A DNA stretch of 64,000 bases from Psychromonas sp030397575 (lineage in GTDB: Bacteria > Pseudomonadota > Gammaproteobacteria > Enterobacterales > Psychromonadaceae), in assembly GCF_046250175.1 (NCBI RefSeq), contig NZ_CP176468.1; one strand, written 5' to 3'. Shown here piece after piece: positions 16,053 to 24,721 of the stretch. Below the pieces are notes generated by a model. It was not told where the DNA came from and did no database searches. It saw only the letters and a program-made list of their open reading frames with translations. How positions within the stretch are numbered: the stretch's first letter is position 1; each line of letters starts with the position of its first letter. Both the position numbers and the translations under genes were made by a program.

Positions 16053-17366
16053 TTGAATTCTCTACCTATTTACATATTAATCGCTAGCTTAATGGCAGTA
16101 AGTGCCGATGCGTGGTTTTCATTGGACTCGGAACAAGAAGATGACACCGAGCCCAATACCGAAGAGCTAGTAGAAAAACAGCCTGTTTCTGCTGAGCCTG
16201 AGGTGGTTGTGTTACAACAAACGCCCCTTCCCCCAAGTGAGCCTGAATCTTTATTATTAACCGCTGCGCAAGCGCAAGCTAAAAAGGAGATTGATGCATT
16301 AAAAGCTCAATTACAAGCTGAAAAATTAAAAAATCAACAGGCGTTAGAAGCACAACAAATTCAACAAAATAAACTAAGTTATCTACAATCTGAAAATGAG
16401 CGTCTGTTTGATAAAATCTCTACCTTAGACAATCAAGTTAACATTCAAGAATCTCATCTTGCTGAAAGTTTAAAACGAGAGCAGCGTTTAAATGATCAAT
16501 TACAAAAACAGTTATTGCAGAAAGCCAGTATTACCAGTTCACCTATTGATAATATTAAAACTTCAATTGATCAACAGCCTGATCTATTAAAAACTAAAAA
16601 GATGGCTAATGGTAAAGATGCGATATCCGATGCCGAATATATTGATGTAGCGATACAAACCAATAAAATTAAAACCGATGTTGTTGATGGTAATGAACCT
16701 GAGACTGAAGAGGAAAAACGTTTTAGTGGTGCGGTGGAGTTTGGTTTCAATTATGAACAAGAGAACGATGTCACTAAAAGTGCGGAAGGGCGATTAATTT
16801 TAGATTATAACGTGACTGATGATTACAACATCAATAATGATATTCAATTTGAGTTCGAAGATGAAGAAGATGAAGATACTGATAACGATTGGCGTTGGCA
16901 GCTACAAGGAAACTATAGTTTAGATCCGGTTAATTCTTTGTTCTTACGTAGTGATATTCAGCGTAGTCAATCTGCTTCTTATCAAAAAGAGGATACTTTT
17001 ACAGTTGGCCATGGTCATGTTTTCTTTAATGAAAATAATCATAAATTTAACACAGAGATTGGTCCTGGTTACAAGCAGGCCGAGCCAAACGACGGTGAAG
17101 ATGCAGTCTCTTATAATGAATTCATTGTCCGAACTAAATTAAATTATGAAAGGATCGTCACTGAAAACTTACAAGTAACCTTAGAAGGGACCTTTGAGCT
17201 AGGCCATAAAAATAGTGTGTATGAAAGTGAGTTTAAAGTACAAAATAGAATCTATCAGGAATTGTATTTAATCTTTGATATTAACTATAAATATAATCAA
17301 AACGTACCCGATGATACTGAAAATGACGAGTTATCCACCGGTTTTAACTTACAATATGCGTTCTAA
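16053..17366 (+). CDS. Outer-membrane protein with N-terminal coiled coil and DUF481-like barrel
   Basis: The 437-residue protein starts at TTG 16053 (AAAGAG about 10 bp upstream), because only this start gives a signal peptide (MNSLPIYILIASLMAVSADA). Three parts follow: an acidic Pro/Glu linker (about 22-70), a strongly predicted coiled coil (about 72-155, heptads rich in Ala, Gln, Leu and Lys), and a C-terminal barrel (about 225-437) with alternating aromatic strands ending in Phe. The barrel resembles the DUF481/YdiY group of salt-induced outer-membrane proteins; EFEDEEDEDTDND is a very acidic loop. The coiled coil fused to such a barrel is unusual and may span the periplasm. The substrate is unknown. 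Confidence 0.65.
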   Translation: MNSLPIYILIASLMAVSADAWFSLDSEQEDDTEPNTEELVEKQPVSAEPEVVVLQQTPLPPSEPESLLLTAAQAQAKKEIDALKAQLQAEKLKNQQALEAQQIQQNKLSYLQSENERLFDKISTLDNQVNIQESHLAESLKREQRLNDQLQKQLLQKASITSSPIDNIKTSIDQQPDLLKTKKMANGKDAISDAEYIDVAIQTNKIKTDVVDGNEPETEEEKRFSGAVEFGFNYEQENDVTKSAEGRLILDYNVTDDYNINNDIQFEFEDEEDEDTDNDWRWQLQGNYSLDPVNSLFLRSDIQRSQSASYQKEDTFTVGHGHVFFNENNHKFNTEIGPGYKQAEPNDGEDAVSYNEFIVRTKLNYERIVTENLQVTLEGTFELGHKNSVYESEFKVQNRIYQELYLIFDINYKYNQNVPDDTENDELSTGFNLQYAF

Positions 17367-17378
17367 GAGGCTGTAATA

Positions 17379-17423
17379 AAAAAGGCCTAGTAATATCAAG
17401 TAACAATATTACTAGGCCTTTTT
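17379..17423. terminator. Bidirectional terminator between convergent genes
   Basis: An 18-bp perfect stem (AAAAAGGCCTAGTAATAT and its complement) with a 9-base loop has A and T runs on both sides. It serves both the gene at 16053 and rlmB. Confidence 0.9.
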
Positions 17424-17444
17424 AGTTTATTTCAATGCAGATGA

Positions 17445-18185
17445 TTAGCGGCGTTGACGGACCACTTCAAATAAACAGATGCCTGTCGCTACCGATACGT
17501 TTAGGCTCGATACAGCACCTGCCATGGGTAGTTTTATTAACTCATCACAATGTTCACGAGTTAGACGGCGTAAGCCTTTACCTTCTGCACCCATTGCTAA
17601 GGCCATCCCACTTTCTAATTTGCAATCGTAAAGGCTTTGCTCAGCTTCTCCAGCCGTCCCATAGATCCAAATACCTTTATCTTGCAAGTTACGCATTGCA
17701 CGGGCTAGGTTAGTTACGTGGATTAATGGGATTGATTCTGCTGCACCACAAGCGACTTTACGTACAACAGGCGTTAAGCTGGCTGAGTTATCTTTAGGTA
17801 TTATTACGGCATGCACACCAGCGGCTTCTGCACTTCGTAAACAAGCACCTAGATTATGAGGGTCGGTGACACCATCTAAAATTAATAGAAATGGTGGCAC
17901 ATCCAAGTTCGCTAAAATAGGCTCTAAATCGTTATCTGTTAGCACTTTCATCGTTTTTACTCTAGCCATGATACCTTGGTGTTGCTCTCCATCAGATTTT
18001 TCATCTAATGCTTTACGTTGCATGAACTGAACAGATACTCCCCACTCTTTCGCTTTATTAAGTACATCATTTAAACGTTCATCATCACGTCCTTTTAATG
18101 CGTAAATCTCAATAACACGCTCTGGTTGCTTTTCTAATAAGGCATCAACGGCATGCATACCGTAAATAATTTCACTTTTACTCAT
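17445..18185 (-). CDS. rlmB: 23S rRNA (guanosine-2'-O)-methyltransferase
   Basis: RlmB 2'-O-methylates G2251 in the 23S rRNA P loop. The SPOUT enzyme has 246 residues, against 243 in E. coli. The N-terminal L30e-like substrate domain (YGMHAVDALL) is followed by the knotted SAM domain with LDGVTDPHNLGACLRSAEAAGVHAV (split here as LDGVTDPHNLG and CLRSAEAAG), MGAEGKGLRRL and the C-terminal SLNVSVATGICLFE. It lies 52 bp after rnr, the conserved rnr-rlmB pair, and ends at the bidirectional terminator. Confidence 0.96.
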   Translation of the reverse strand: MSKSEIIYGMHAVDALLEKQPERVIEIYALKGRDDERLNDVLNKAKEWGVSVQFMQRKALDEKSDGEQHQGIMARVKTMKVLTDNDLEPILANLDVPPFLLILDGVTDPHNLGACLRSAEAAGVHAVIIPKDNSASLTPVVRKVACGAAESIPLIHVTNLARAMRNLQDKGIWIYGTAGEAEQSLYDCKLESGMALAMGAEGKGLRRLTREHCDELIKLPMAGAVSSLNVSVATGICLFEVVRQRR

Positions 18186-18236
18186 TTGCTTTCTCTAATA
18201 TTTAATATGTTTGATCACGGATTAGGTCTTAAAAGT

Positions 18237-20747
18237 CTAATCGGATTTTTTAGCTTTGTTACGTGCACGTTCTGCGCGACCAGGGCGACTTTTTTTAGTG
18301 CTAGTCGTTTTTTTCTTTTTAGAAGATAACGTATTTTTTACACCTTGCTTCACAGGGCGTTTCTTTTTAGGCGTTGTTTTTTTAGCGGCAGGTTTCTTAG
18401 TGTCTATCGCTCCCTCTTGTAGCTTTTCACGTTCACTAAGTGGCGGTGTTTTCTTACCACTAGAAGGTGCTGCTTTGCTGCGCGCTCTTTTATCAATAGG
18501 GCGGTCTGATGATTTTTTTGTTGAAGGTTTACGTCCACGCGTACGTTGGCCCGCTAACGCTTCATCGGCTAGTTCAAAATCAATCTTTTTATCATCAAGG
18601 TTAACTGATAATACTTTAACTTCTAATACATCACCGATACGGTAGACTCTGCCGGTACGTTCACCGGTTAAGGTTTGTTTGCCTGCATCAAATTGGTAGT
18701 AATCGGAAATTAACCCTGTGACATGTACTAGTCCGTCAATGTGGATATCATTTAAGCGAACAAAGAAACCAAAGTTAGTAACGGCGGCAATGGTACCTAC
18801 CATCTTATCGCCAATATGGTCTTGCATGTATTCACATTTCAATGCGTCGGCTACATCACGTGTTGCATCATCAGCGCGACGTTCTGTCATCGAACAATGT
18901 TCACCTAGTTGGCTTACTTCATCATATTGATAGTTGTAACCACCGGTTTCAGTCCATTTTGCTTTTAATTGATTATTTTCTTGGTGTGCCACTAAGTATT
19001 TGATCGCACGGTGTAGGATAAGGTCAGGGTAACGACGAATAGGAGAGGTGAAATGCGCGTACTCTTCTAATGCTAAACCAAAGTGCCCTAAATTATCGCC
19101 TTGGTAGACAGCTTGTTTCATTGAACGAAGTAACATCGTCTGCAGTAATTCTTTATCATCACGCTCGGCAAAGCTCTCTGCTAAGTTGGCATAATCACGT
19201 GGAGCAGGTTTTTCACCGCCTTGTAAGGTTAAGCCTAATTCACCTAAAAATGAACGAAAGTTAGCTAGCTTTTCTTCGCTTGGTGTTTCATGAACACGGA
19301 ATAAAGCAGCAGCATCGGCAGAACCAATGAAACGAGCTGAAGCAACGTTAGCTTGAATCATACATTCTTCAATGATTTTATGTGCGTCGTTACGGACTAA
19401 CGGCACAATTGAATCAATTTTACGCGCTTCGTTGAATAAAAAGCGTACTTCTAATGTTTCAAACTCCATACCACCACGTATATGGCGCGCTTTTTTAAAG
19501 GCTTTATATAGGTTCTCAAGCTCTTCTAAGTGTGGCACTAATGGTTTGTACTGCTCACGTAAGTCTTGATCACCTTCTAAAATAGAAGCGACTTTAGTAT
19601 AGGTGAAACGTGCATGTGAATTCATCACTGCTTCATAGAATTTATAGTCTGTTAAATGCCCATCTTTAGAGATAACCATTTCACTGACCATACACAGGCG
19701 ATCTACTTTTGGGTTTAGGGAACATAAGCCGTTAGACAATACTTCCGGTAACATTGGGATCACTTGGTCTGGGAAGTAAACTGAGTTACCACGATTAACC
19801 GCTTCTTTATCTAATATAGTGTCTTTACGAACGTAATAACTTACATCGGCAATTGCAACCCATAAGCGCCAGCCGCCATTAGGCTCTTTTTGACAAAATA
19901 CAGCATCATCGAAGTCGCGAGCATCTTCACCATCAATGGTGACTAAAGGTAAATCTCGTAAGTCTACACGTCCTTTCTTAGCTTCTTCAGGGACAAATTC
20001 ACCATAGTGAGCAATTTCTTTATCTAACCCAGCTGGCCATTCGTGTGGAATATCATGAGTGCGTAGTGCAATTTCAACTTCCATCCCTGGTTCCATATCT
20101 TGACCAAGTACTTCAGTGATTTTACCTGTTGCTAAAAAGCGAGCTTTAGGGCGTTGTACTATTTCAACAACAACTATTTGCCCGTGTCTTGCTCCGCCAT
20201 TGTTTTCTTTGCTGATTAAGATCTCTTGATTAATACGAGAATCGTCAGGTACCACTGACCCCATACCATCTTCAACAAAATAGCGGCCAACGATAGTTTC
20301 TTTGCGAGCTTCTAGTAAACGTACAAAGCGTGCTTCAGTGCGGCCACGTGAATCTACTTTGACAGGCTGCGCTAAAATAGTATCTCCGTGGAATAAAAAA
20401 CGCATTTGGTGATTAGGTAAAAACAGGTCTTTGCCGTCATCTGCGGTTTTTAGAAAACCGAAGCCATCTTTATGGCCAATAACGACTCCTGTTGACAGGT
20501 CTAATTTGTCCGGTAACCCATAGGTCGCATTTCGACACCAAACTAACTGGCCATCTCGTTCCATTGCTTTTAAGCGGCGACGTAATCCTTCCGCTTCTTC
20601 ATCACTTGATAATGAGAATGCTTTGAATAAAGCATCACGTGTGATTGGTTTTCCATGTTTTTCGATAAATTGTAAAATGAATTCACGGCTAGGTACGGGA
20701 TGTTCGTAAGTTTGTGATTCGCGATCTAAATTTGGGTCTAATGTCAT
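18237..20747 (-). CDS. rnr: Ribonuclease R
   Basis: RNase R is a processive 3'-5' exoribonuclease that degrades structured RNA, and it is cold-induced in E. coli. It has 836 residues, against 813 in E. coli. Order: N-terminal helix-turn-helix (about 20-85), cold-shock domains, the RNB catalytic domain with IDGEDARDFDDAVF (near residue 272, the four metal-binding Asp), HFTSPIRRYPDLILHRA near 570, an S1 domain near 645-730, and a long Lys/Arg-rich tail from about 740 with many KK pairs. The tail is longer and more basic than usual, consistent with binding structured RNA at low temperature (inference). It precedes rlmB. Confidence 0.96.
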   Translation of the reverse strand: MTLDPNLDRESQTYEHPVPSREFILQFIEKHGKPITRDALFKAFSLSSDEEAEGLRRRLKAMERDGQLVWCRNATYGLPDKLDLSTGVVIGHKDGFGFLKTADDGKDLFLPNHQMRFLFHGDTILAQPVKVDSRGRTEARFVRLLEARKETIVGRYFVEDGMGSVVPDDSRINQEILISKENNGGARHGQIVVVEIVQRPKARFLATGKITEVLGQDMEPGMEVEIALRTHDIPHEWPAGLDKEIAHYGEFVPEEAKKGRVDLRDLPLVTIDGEDARDFDDAVFCQKEPNGGWRLWVAIADVSYYVRKDTILDKEAVNRGNSVYFPDQVIPMLPEVLSNGLCSLNPKVDRLCMVSEMVISKDGHLTDYKFYEAVMNSHARFTYTKVASILEGDQDLREQYKPLVPHLEELENLYKAFKKARHIRGGMEFETLEVRFLFNEARKIDSIVPLVRNDAHKIIEECMIQANVASARFIGSADAAALFRVHETPSEEKLANFRSFLGELGLTLQGGEKPAPRDYANLAESFAERDDKELLQTMLLRSMKQAVYQGDNLGHFGLALEEYAHFTSPIRRYPDLILHRAIKYLVAHQENNQLKAKWTETGGYNYQYDEVSQLGEHCSMTERRADDATRDVADALKCEYMQDHIGDKMVGTIAAVTNFGFFVRLNDIHIDGLVHVTGLISDYYQFDAGKQTLTGERTGRVYRIGDVLEVKVLSVNLDDKKIDFELADEALAGQRTRGRKPSTKKSSDRPIDKRARSKAAPSSGKKTPPLSEREKLQEGAIDTKKPAAKKTTPKKKRPVKQGVKNTLSSKKKKTTSTKKSRPGRAERARNKAKKSD

Positions 20748-20904
20748 ATATGAAACTCTTTGTAAGGCAATTAGTGAAAGTATATCTGAAAATTGATAAA
20801 AGCTTTGAATTAATGAAGAAAAGGCTGATTTTTTTGTTTTTCAAACGAATTGTACATCTATTGAGCAAGTAAACCTATTTTATTAAAAAAACTATAAAAA
20901 AGAC

Positions 20905-20933
20905 TAGACAGCTTTTGTTGGGTTCAGTATTAT
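20905..20933 (+). promoter_or_regulatory. tRNA operon promoter with GC-rich discriminator
   Basis: TAGACA, 17 bp, TATTAT, directly followed by CCGCGCC. A GC-rich discriminator is typical of stringently controlled stable-RNA promoters. The tRNA-Arg gene starts 22 bp downstream. Confidence 0.75.
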
Positions 20934-20955
20934 CCGCGCCACGCTAAAGACGTGA

Positions 20956-21032
20956 GCATCCGTAGCTCAGCTGGATAGAGCGTTGCCCTCCGGAGGCAAA
21001 GGCCACAGGTTCGACTCCTGTCGGGTGCGCCA
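20956..21032 (+). tRNA. tRNA-Arg (CCG)
   Basis: A 77-base cloverleaf including an encoded CCA. The acceptor stem is GCATCCG / CGGGTGC. The anticodon stem TTGCC / GGCAA encloses loop CTCCGGA with anticodon CCG. The T arm contains GTTCGACTC. First of three tRNAs behind a common promoter, equivalent to E. coli argX. Confidence 0.96.
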
Positions 21033-21096
21033 TTACTTCGAGAGCAATTGTTTTAAAAGAAAGCTCGGAAGTAAATAAAGTCTTTAGGTTATTAGT

Positions 21097-21173
21097 GGCG
21101 GATGTAGCTCAGTTGGTAGAGCCCCGGATTGTGATTCCGGTTGTCGCGGGTTCAAACCCCGTCATTCGCCCCA
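21097..21173 (+). tRNA. tRNA-His (GTG)
   Basis: The acceptor stem GCGGATG / CATTCGC is extended by the histidine-specific G-1 (21097) opposite C73. The anticodon loop TTGTGAT has anticodon GTG. CCA is encoded. It lies 64 bp after tRNA-Arg, as in the E. coli argX-hisR order. Confidence 0.96.
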
Positions 21174-21199
21174 TCTTTTCTTGATGTAAAACAGATACT

Positions 21200-21260
<61 letters not shown>

Positions 21261-21276
<16 letters not shown>

Positions 21277-21860
21277 CATTAGAAAAGCCTGTAATACTTG
21301 ATTGTGTTACAGGCTTTTTGCATTTTAGGGATATAAGGTTTCTATCAATGGTTTGACCTTAAAGGATCGCTCAGCCCCCAAGCTGTCGCTTGTTCGCTCC
21401 TCTATCGCCGACCACATTAGAAAAGCCTGTAATACTTGATTGTGTTACAGGCTTTTTGCATTTTAGGGATATAAGGTTTCTATCAATGGTTTGACCTTAA
21501 AGGATTGCTCAGCCCCCAAGCTGTCGCTTGTTCGCTCCTCTATCACCGACCACATTAGAAAAGCCTGTAATACTTGATTGTGTTACAGGCTTTTTGCATT
21601 TTAGGGATATAAGGTTTCTATCAATGGTTTGACCTTAAAGGATTGCTCAGCCCCCAAGCTGTCACTTGTTCGCTCCTCTATCGCCGACCACATTAGAAAA
21701 GCCTGTAATACTTGATTGTGTTACAGGCTTTTTGCATTTTAGGGATATAAGGTTTCTATCAATGGTTTGACCTTAAAGGATCGCTCTGACACTAAGCTGC
21801 CGGCAAACAGACTGCTCAGGCATAAAGCCTCGCTTTTTTGCTGCTCCATCTATTACCAAC
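21261..21860 (+). repeat. 138-bp tandem repeat carrying tRNA-Pro 3' ends and terminators
   Basis: Units start at 21261, 21399, 21537 and 21675, exactly 138 bp apart and nearly identical. The fourth diverges at about 21787, and a decayed fifth start (CCATCTATTACCAACCA) is near 21844. Each unit begins with the tRNA-Pro 3' end (CCTCTATCRCCGACCACATT), then a terminator (AAAGCCTGTAA / TTACAGGCTTT plus TTTTT), then a conserved spacer ending in a TTCG-like T-loop remnant. The copies lack the rest of the tRNA, so only the first is functional. Point differences between units are few, which suggests recent duplication or gene conversion. Confidence 0.9.
21277..21313 (+). terminator. Terminator of the Arg-His-Pro tRNA operon (first of four copies)
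   Basis: The stem AAAGCCTGTAA / TTACAGGCTTT with a 12-base loop is followed by TTTTTGC, immediately past the tRNA-Pro CCA. Identical copies recur every 138 bp. Confidence 0.88.
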
Positions 21861-22119
21861 CATATTAGAAAGTTCGTCATATTGGATAAATATTTAATAG
21901 GCAAGATAATTTCAAACGCGCTAGATTTTAAGCCACTTTACTTAGTCTTTCTTCCATCACAAACGTTTTAGCTTTTATTTTCAATGAACTATTTTGATTA
22001 GAAGGTATCTATATAAGTCTTGATAGATGTAAATGAAGGAAATGCTAAATTAGTATTCATTCATTGAGATATTACTTTTAAAAAAATTGATCAATATAAG
22101 AAATAATTAAGGTAAAAAA

Positions 22120-22569
22120 ATGAATAAAACAGCTAAAACGTTCGCCGGTTCTCTGTTAATTGCAACTTTATTTAGCCCTGCATTAGCGGCCCCTGGAAGT
22201 ATCAAAGCTGGTGTCGCTTTTGATCAAGGTTTCGGTGTGACGGCGCAATTTAATAACACAATTAATGCCTTCATAGGTAATGATGGGGTGTCTGCAGATT
22301 ATCTCTTGAAGCAAGGAACATTTAACTCCGATGTTCCTGTTAATTGGTATGTTGGTGTCGGTGGTGCCATTAACTGGGATGATCATCATCATGATTATGA
22401 CAACTCTTATGCTGTTCGAGTGCCGCTAGGTGCATCAATTCCTTTTGCAAAAAATTGGGATGTTTATGGTCAAGTTGCACCTGACCTCGCTTTTCAAGAT
22501 AAACATAATAACGATGACGATTTTGAATTTGGTGTCGATGTCGCTTTAGGCGTGCGCTACGGTTTTTAA
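22120..22569 (+). CDS. Small predicted outer-membrane barrel protein, unknown function
   Basis: The 149-residue protein has a signal peptide (about 1-23, cleavage at ALA-APGS). The mature protein alternates hydrophobic strands (GVGGAINW, YAVRVPLGASIPF, WDVYGQVAPDLAF) and ends in VRYGF with a C-terminal Phe, so a small outer-membrane barrel is likely. Acidic/His loops (WDDHHHDYDN and DKHNNDDDF) stand out and could bind cations. I do not recognise the family. AAGG is located about 8 bp before the ATG. It is transcribed alone, between the tRNA-associated repeats and the porin. Confidence 0.6.
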   Translation: MNKTAKTFAGSLLIATLFSPALAAPGSIKAGVAFDQGFGVTAQFNNTINAFIGNDGVSADYLLKQGTFNSDVPVNWYVGVGGAINWDDHHHDYDNSYAVRVPLGASIPFAKNWDVYGQVAPDLAFQDKHNNDDDFEFGVDVALGVRYGF

Positions 22570-23278
22570 TTATTATTAAATATTTATTGTATAAATTGGG
22601 ATTAGATAATAGATATTTCTTTTCCCGATAACCCTTCACTGTATAGTTTCATTTTTATAATTCCATCTTCATTTTTAAATCGACCACTCCCTTTACTCCC
22701 ACCTGCTAAATAAAAAGAGGATAATACTTAGTAAGTACGTTTGATTAATTAGAAAATTTTACTACTGCCAAAGATTGTGTCGTCGATTTATTCTTGTTTT
22801 GACGGTTCAATACCAACACAAGGTTAATACTAAATTAGTCTAAACGAATAAACTCGAGGTGCGATTTGGTTTTACTTAACCCTGTGAATACTTTTAATAT
22901 TATTTATGATTGAGCGCTGATTAGGTGAAAAGCTGAGTTAAGTTTTACTTATTTGCTTTGATTTAAAAAACAGAGATATTAAAAATCTTAAAAAGTTCAA
23001 TATTTAATCTGTTTTTTTTGTAAAAAACGGAAAAATGAAGGATTTAACACTTATTTAGCATTTCAATTTTGTAAATTTATGAGATCTTCATCACATTAAC
23101 TTTCTTTTTTATCAATTTATTTGTGACGTCTCGTCATATAAGTGTGTTTGCTATTTCAGCCTTGAGAATTGTGTGGTAATTTTATTTTGCGCTTAAAGAA
23201 CTGTAATACGTTGTTAACATTACACGACTTAAGTATTCAAAGGACTCAATTAAATTAATAGCCACAAGGTGATGGAAA
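22570..23278. other. Long intergenic region upstream of the porin
   Basis: About 700 bp of AT-rich DNA without a credible gene. It contains a good CRP-like site (23080-23095) and presumably the porin promoter and a long leader. I see no strong terminator for the upstream gene. Confidence 0.45.
23080..23095 (+). promoter_or_regulatory. CRP-like binding site upstream of the porin
   Basis: TGAGATCTTCATCACA matches the CRP core TGTGATCTAGATCACA at 13 of 16 positions, with T/A-rich flanks. It lies 184 bp upstream of the porin start. Catabolite control of a major porin would fit general practice in gammaproteobacteria. Confidence 0.55.
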
Positions 23279-24205
23279 ATGAAAAAAACAATCTTAGCAA
23301 CAATGCTGACTTCTCTATTCGCAGCAACAGCAGCACACAGTGCAACAGTTTATGAAGCTGACGGCGTAACTTTAGATCTTTTTGGTGATGTAGAAATTCA
23401 GGCTAACAAAGGTACTGAAGATGACGCACCTAAAATGATTCATCTTGATGATGCAGATTTCGGTGTTCAAGCTGGTTACGTACTTAGCGATAGTTTATCT
23501 GCGATTGCTAAAATCTCTGTAACTGGTGAAGATGAAACTGGATCTACAAACAACATCGATCTTGATGAAGCGTTTGTTGGTTTAAGCTTTACACAGTTTG
23601 GTACAGTAACTATCGGTCAACAATACACTATTGCTGATGATATCGGTATTGCTAACGATTACGCATTTGGTATCAACAGCGGTTACGCTGGTGTTGCAAC
23701 AGATGGTAAGCAAGTAGTGAAATACGTTGTTGATAACGGTAATTACTACTTTGGTATTTCTTACCTATTAAATGAGAATGCAGCTTCTGATGATGTAGAG
23801 TCTATTGATGCTCGATTAGGCGTACGTATTGACGAATTAGACTTAACTGCTTACTTAGGTAAAGCTGATGATGCTGATGCAAGCGCTACTTCTGTTCTTT
23901 TAGAAGCACGTTACACAATGGATGATTTAGCACTTGCAGCATCTGTAAGTAGCCTTGATGGGTACACTTCTGCTGAAGACAGCACTGCATTCGGTTTAGC
24001 TGCTGCATACACAGTTGACAAAGTAACATACTCTGGTGGTTATTCTCTTCTAGATGTTGACGGTGATGAAGATAAATTAAATACATACTTTGTAAATGCT
24101 GCATACGCATTTAACAGCAATGTAACTGTTTACGCTGAACTTGGTGGCGATGATTCTGACGATTCAGAATTAGGTTACGGTGCTGGTATGGCTGTAACAT
24201 TCTAA
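23279..24205 (+). CDS. General outer-membrane porin, Gram-negative porin family
   Basis: This 308-residue porin has a signal peptide (about 1-21, HSA-ATVYEADG). The mature N-terminus VYEADGVTLDLFGDVEIQANKG is the classic first strand of general porins. It also has DEAFVGLSFTQFGTVTIGQQY, the strand/L3 region of OmpC-type porins. It ends YGAGMAVTF with the C-terminal Phe. Loops are rich in Asp and Glu, as in marine porins. AAGGTG provides a ribosome site. A CRP-like site lies upstream and a strong terminator downstream, so it is monocistronic. Codon choice is narrow, as expected for a highly expressed gene. Confidence 0.92.
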   Translation: MKKTILATMLTSLFAATAAHSATVYEADGVTLDLFGDVEIQANKGTEDDAPKMIHLDDADFGVQAGYVLSDSLSAIAKISVTGEDETGSTNNIDLDEAFVGLSFTQFGTVTIGQQYTIADDIGIANDYAFGINSGYAGVATDGKQVVKYVVDNGNYYFGISYLLNENAASDDVESIDARLGVRIDELDLTAYLGKADDADASATSVLLEARYTMDDLALAASVSSLDGYTSAEDSTAFGLAAAYTVDKVTYSGGYSLLDVDGDEDKLNTYFVNAAYAFNSNVTVYAELGGDDSDDSELGYGAGMAVTF

Positions 24206-24275
24206 TTTAGCTTTATTAAATACAGTCTTCTTTTTGTTATAGACAAAATTAATACTGTTATTTTAATAAACAATA

Positions 24276-24314
24276 AAACTGCTTATTTGTGAAAACAGGT
24301 AAGCAGTTTTTTTA
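24276..24314 (+). terminator. Porin terminator
   Basis: The stem AAACTGCTTA / TAAGCAGTTT with a 14-base loop is followed by TTTT, 70 bp past the stop. Confidence 0.85.
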
Positions 24315-24380
24315 TGCCTTATGATTATATAAATACCAACAACCCATTATTGGATTCAGCTTTAAGCTAGCATTAGCAAT

Positions 24381-24450
24381 ATTAATTAACTGGTCTATGT
24401 ACTTGTTAAAATAGCTTACTTTTTCATTGTAAATTTTGTAAAAAGAACAA
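24381..24450. repeat. Dispersed intergenic repeat, ATACCA family, partial copy
   Basis: Contains TTAATTAACTGGTCTATG followed by TACTTGTTAAAATAGCTTA and GTAAATTTTGTAAAA. The same order of words recurs at 27184-27250, 34551-34600 and 37092-37138. The rest of the 24315-24721 gap holds nothing else I can name. Confidence 0.5.
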
Positions 24451-24721
24451 CTAGTAAAGAATTAATATCCTTTGGTTAATACTAAAAAAGATGATTACCC
24501 CTTCTTTTCTTTTTATGTGTATAAAGCCCTCACTTTTAACATTTAGCTCCCTACTCAATTAGATATACTTTGAAGAACGTGATATAAATATTTTTATTAA
24601 AATATGATAATTAAATGCTTATTTTGTAGCTCTCTCTTTTTCATTTTAAAAACCTTGGATAGATCAATTTGATCGGGTATCCCTTCAAAGGGATTCAACC
24701 ATATTAGTAATGGAGTATTTT

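Noticed and set aside
21399..21413. Additional tRNA-Pro genes in the repeat units
   Set aside because: Only the 3' end is duplicated; D arm, anticodon arm and 5' acceptor strand are absent.
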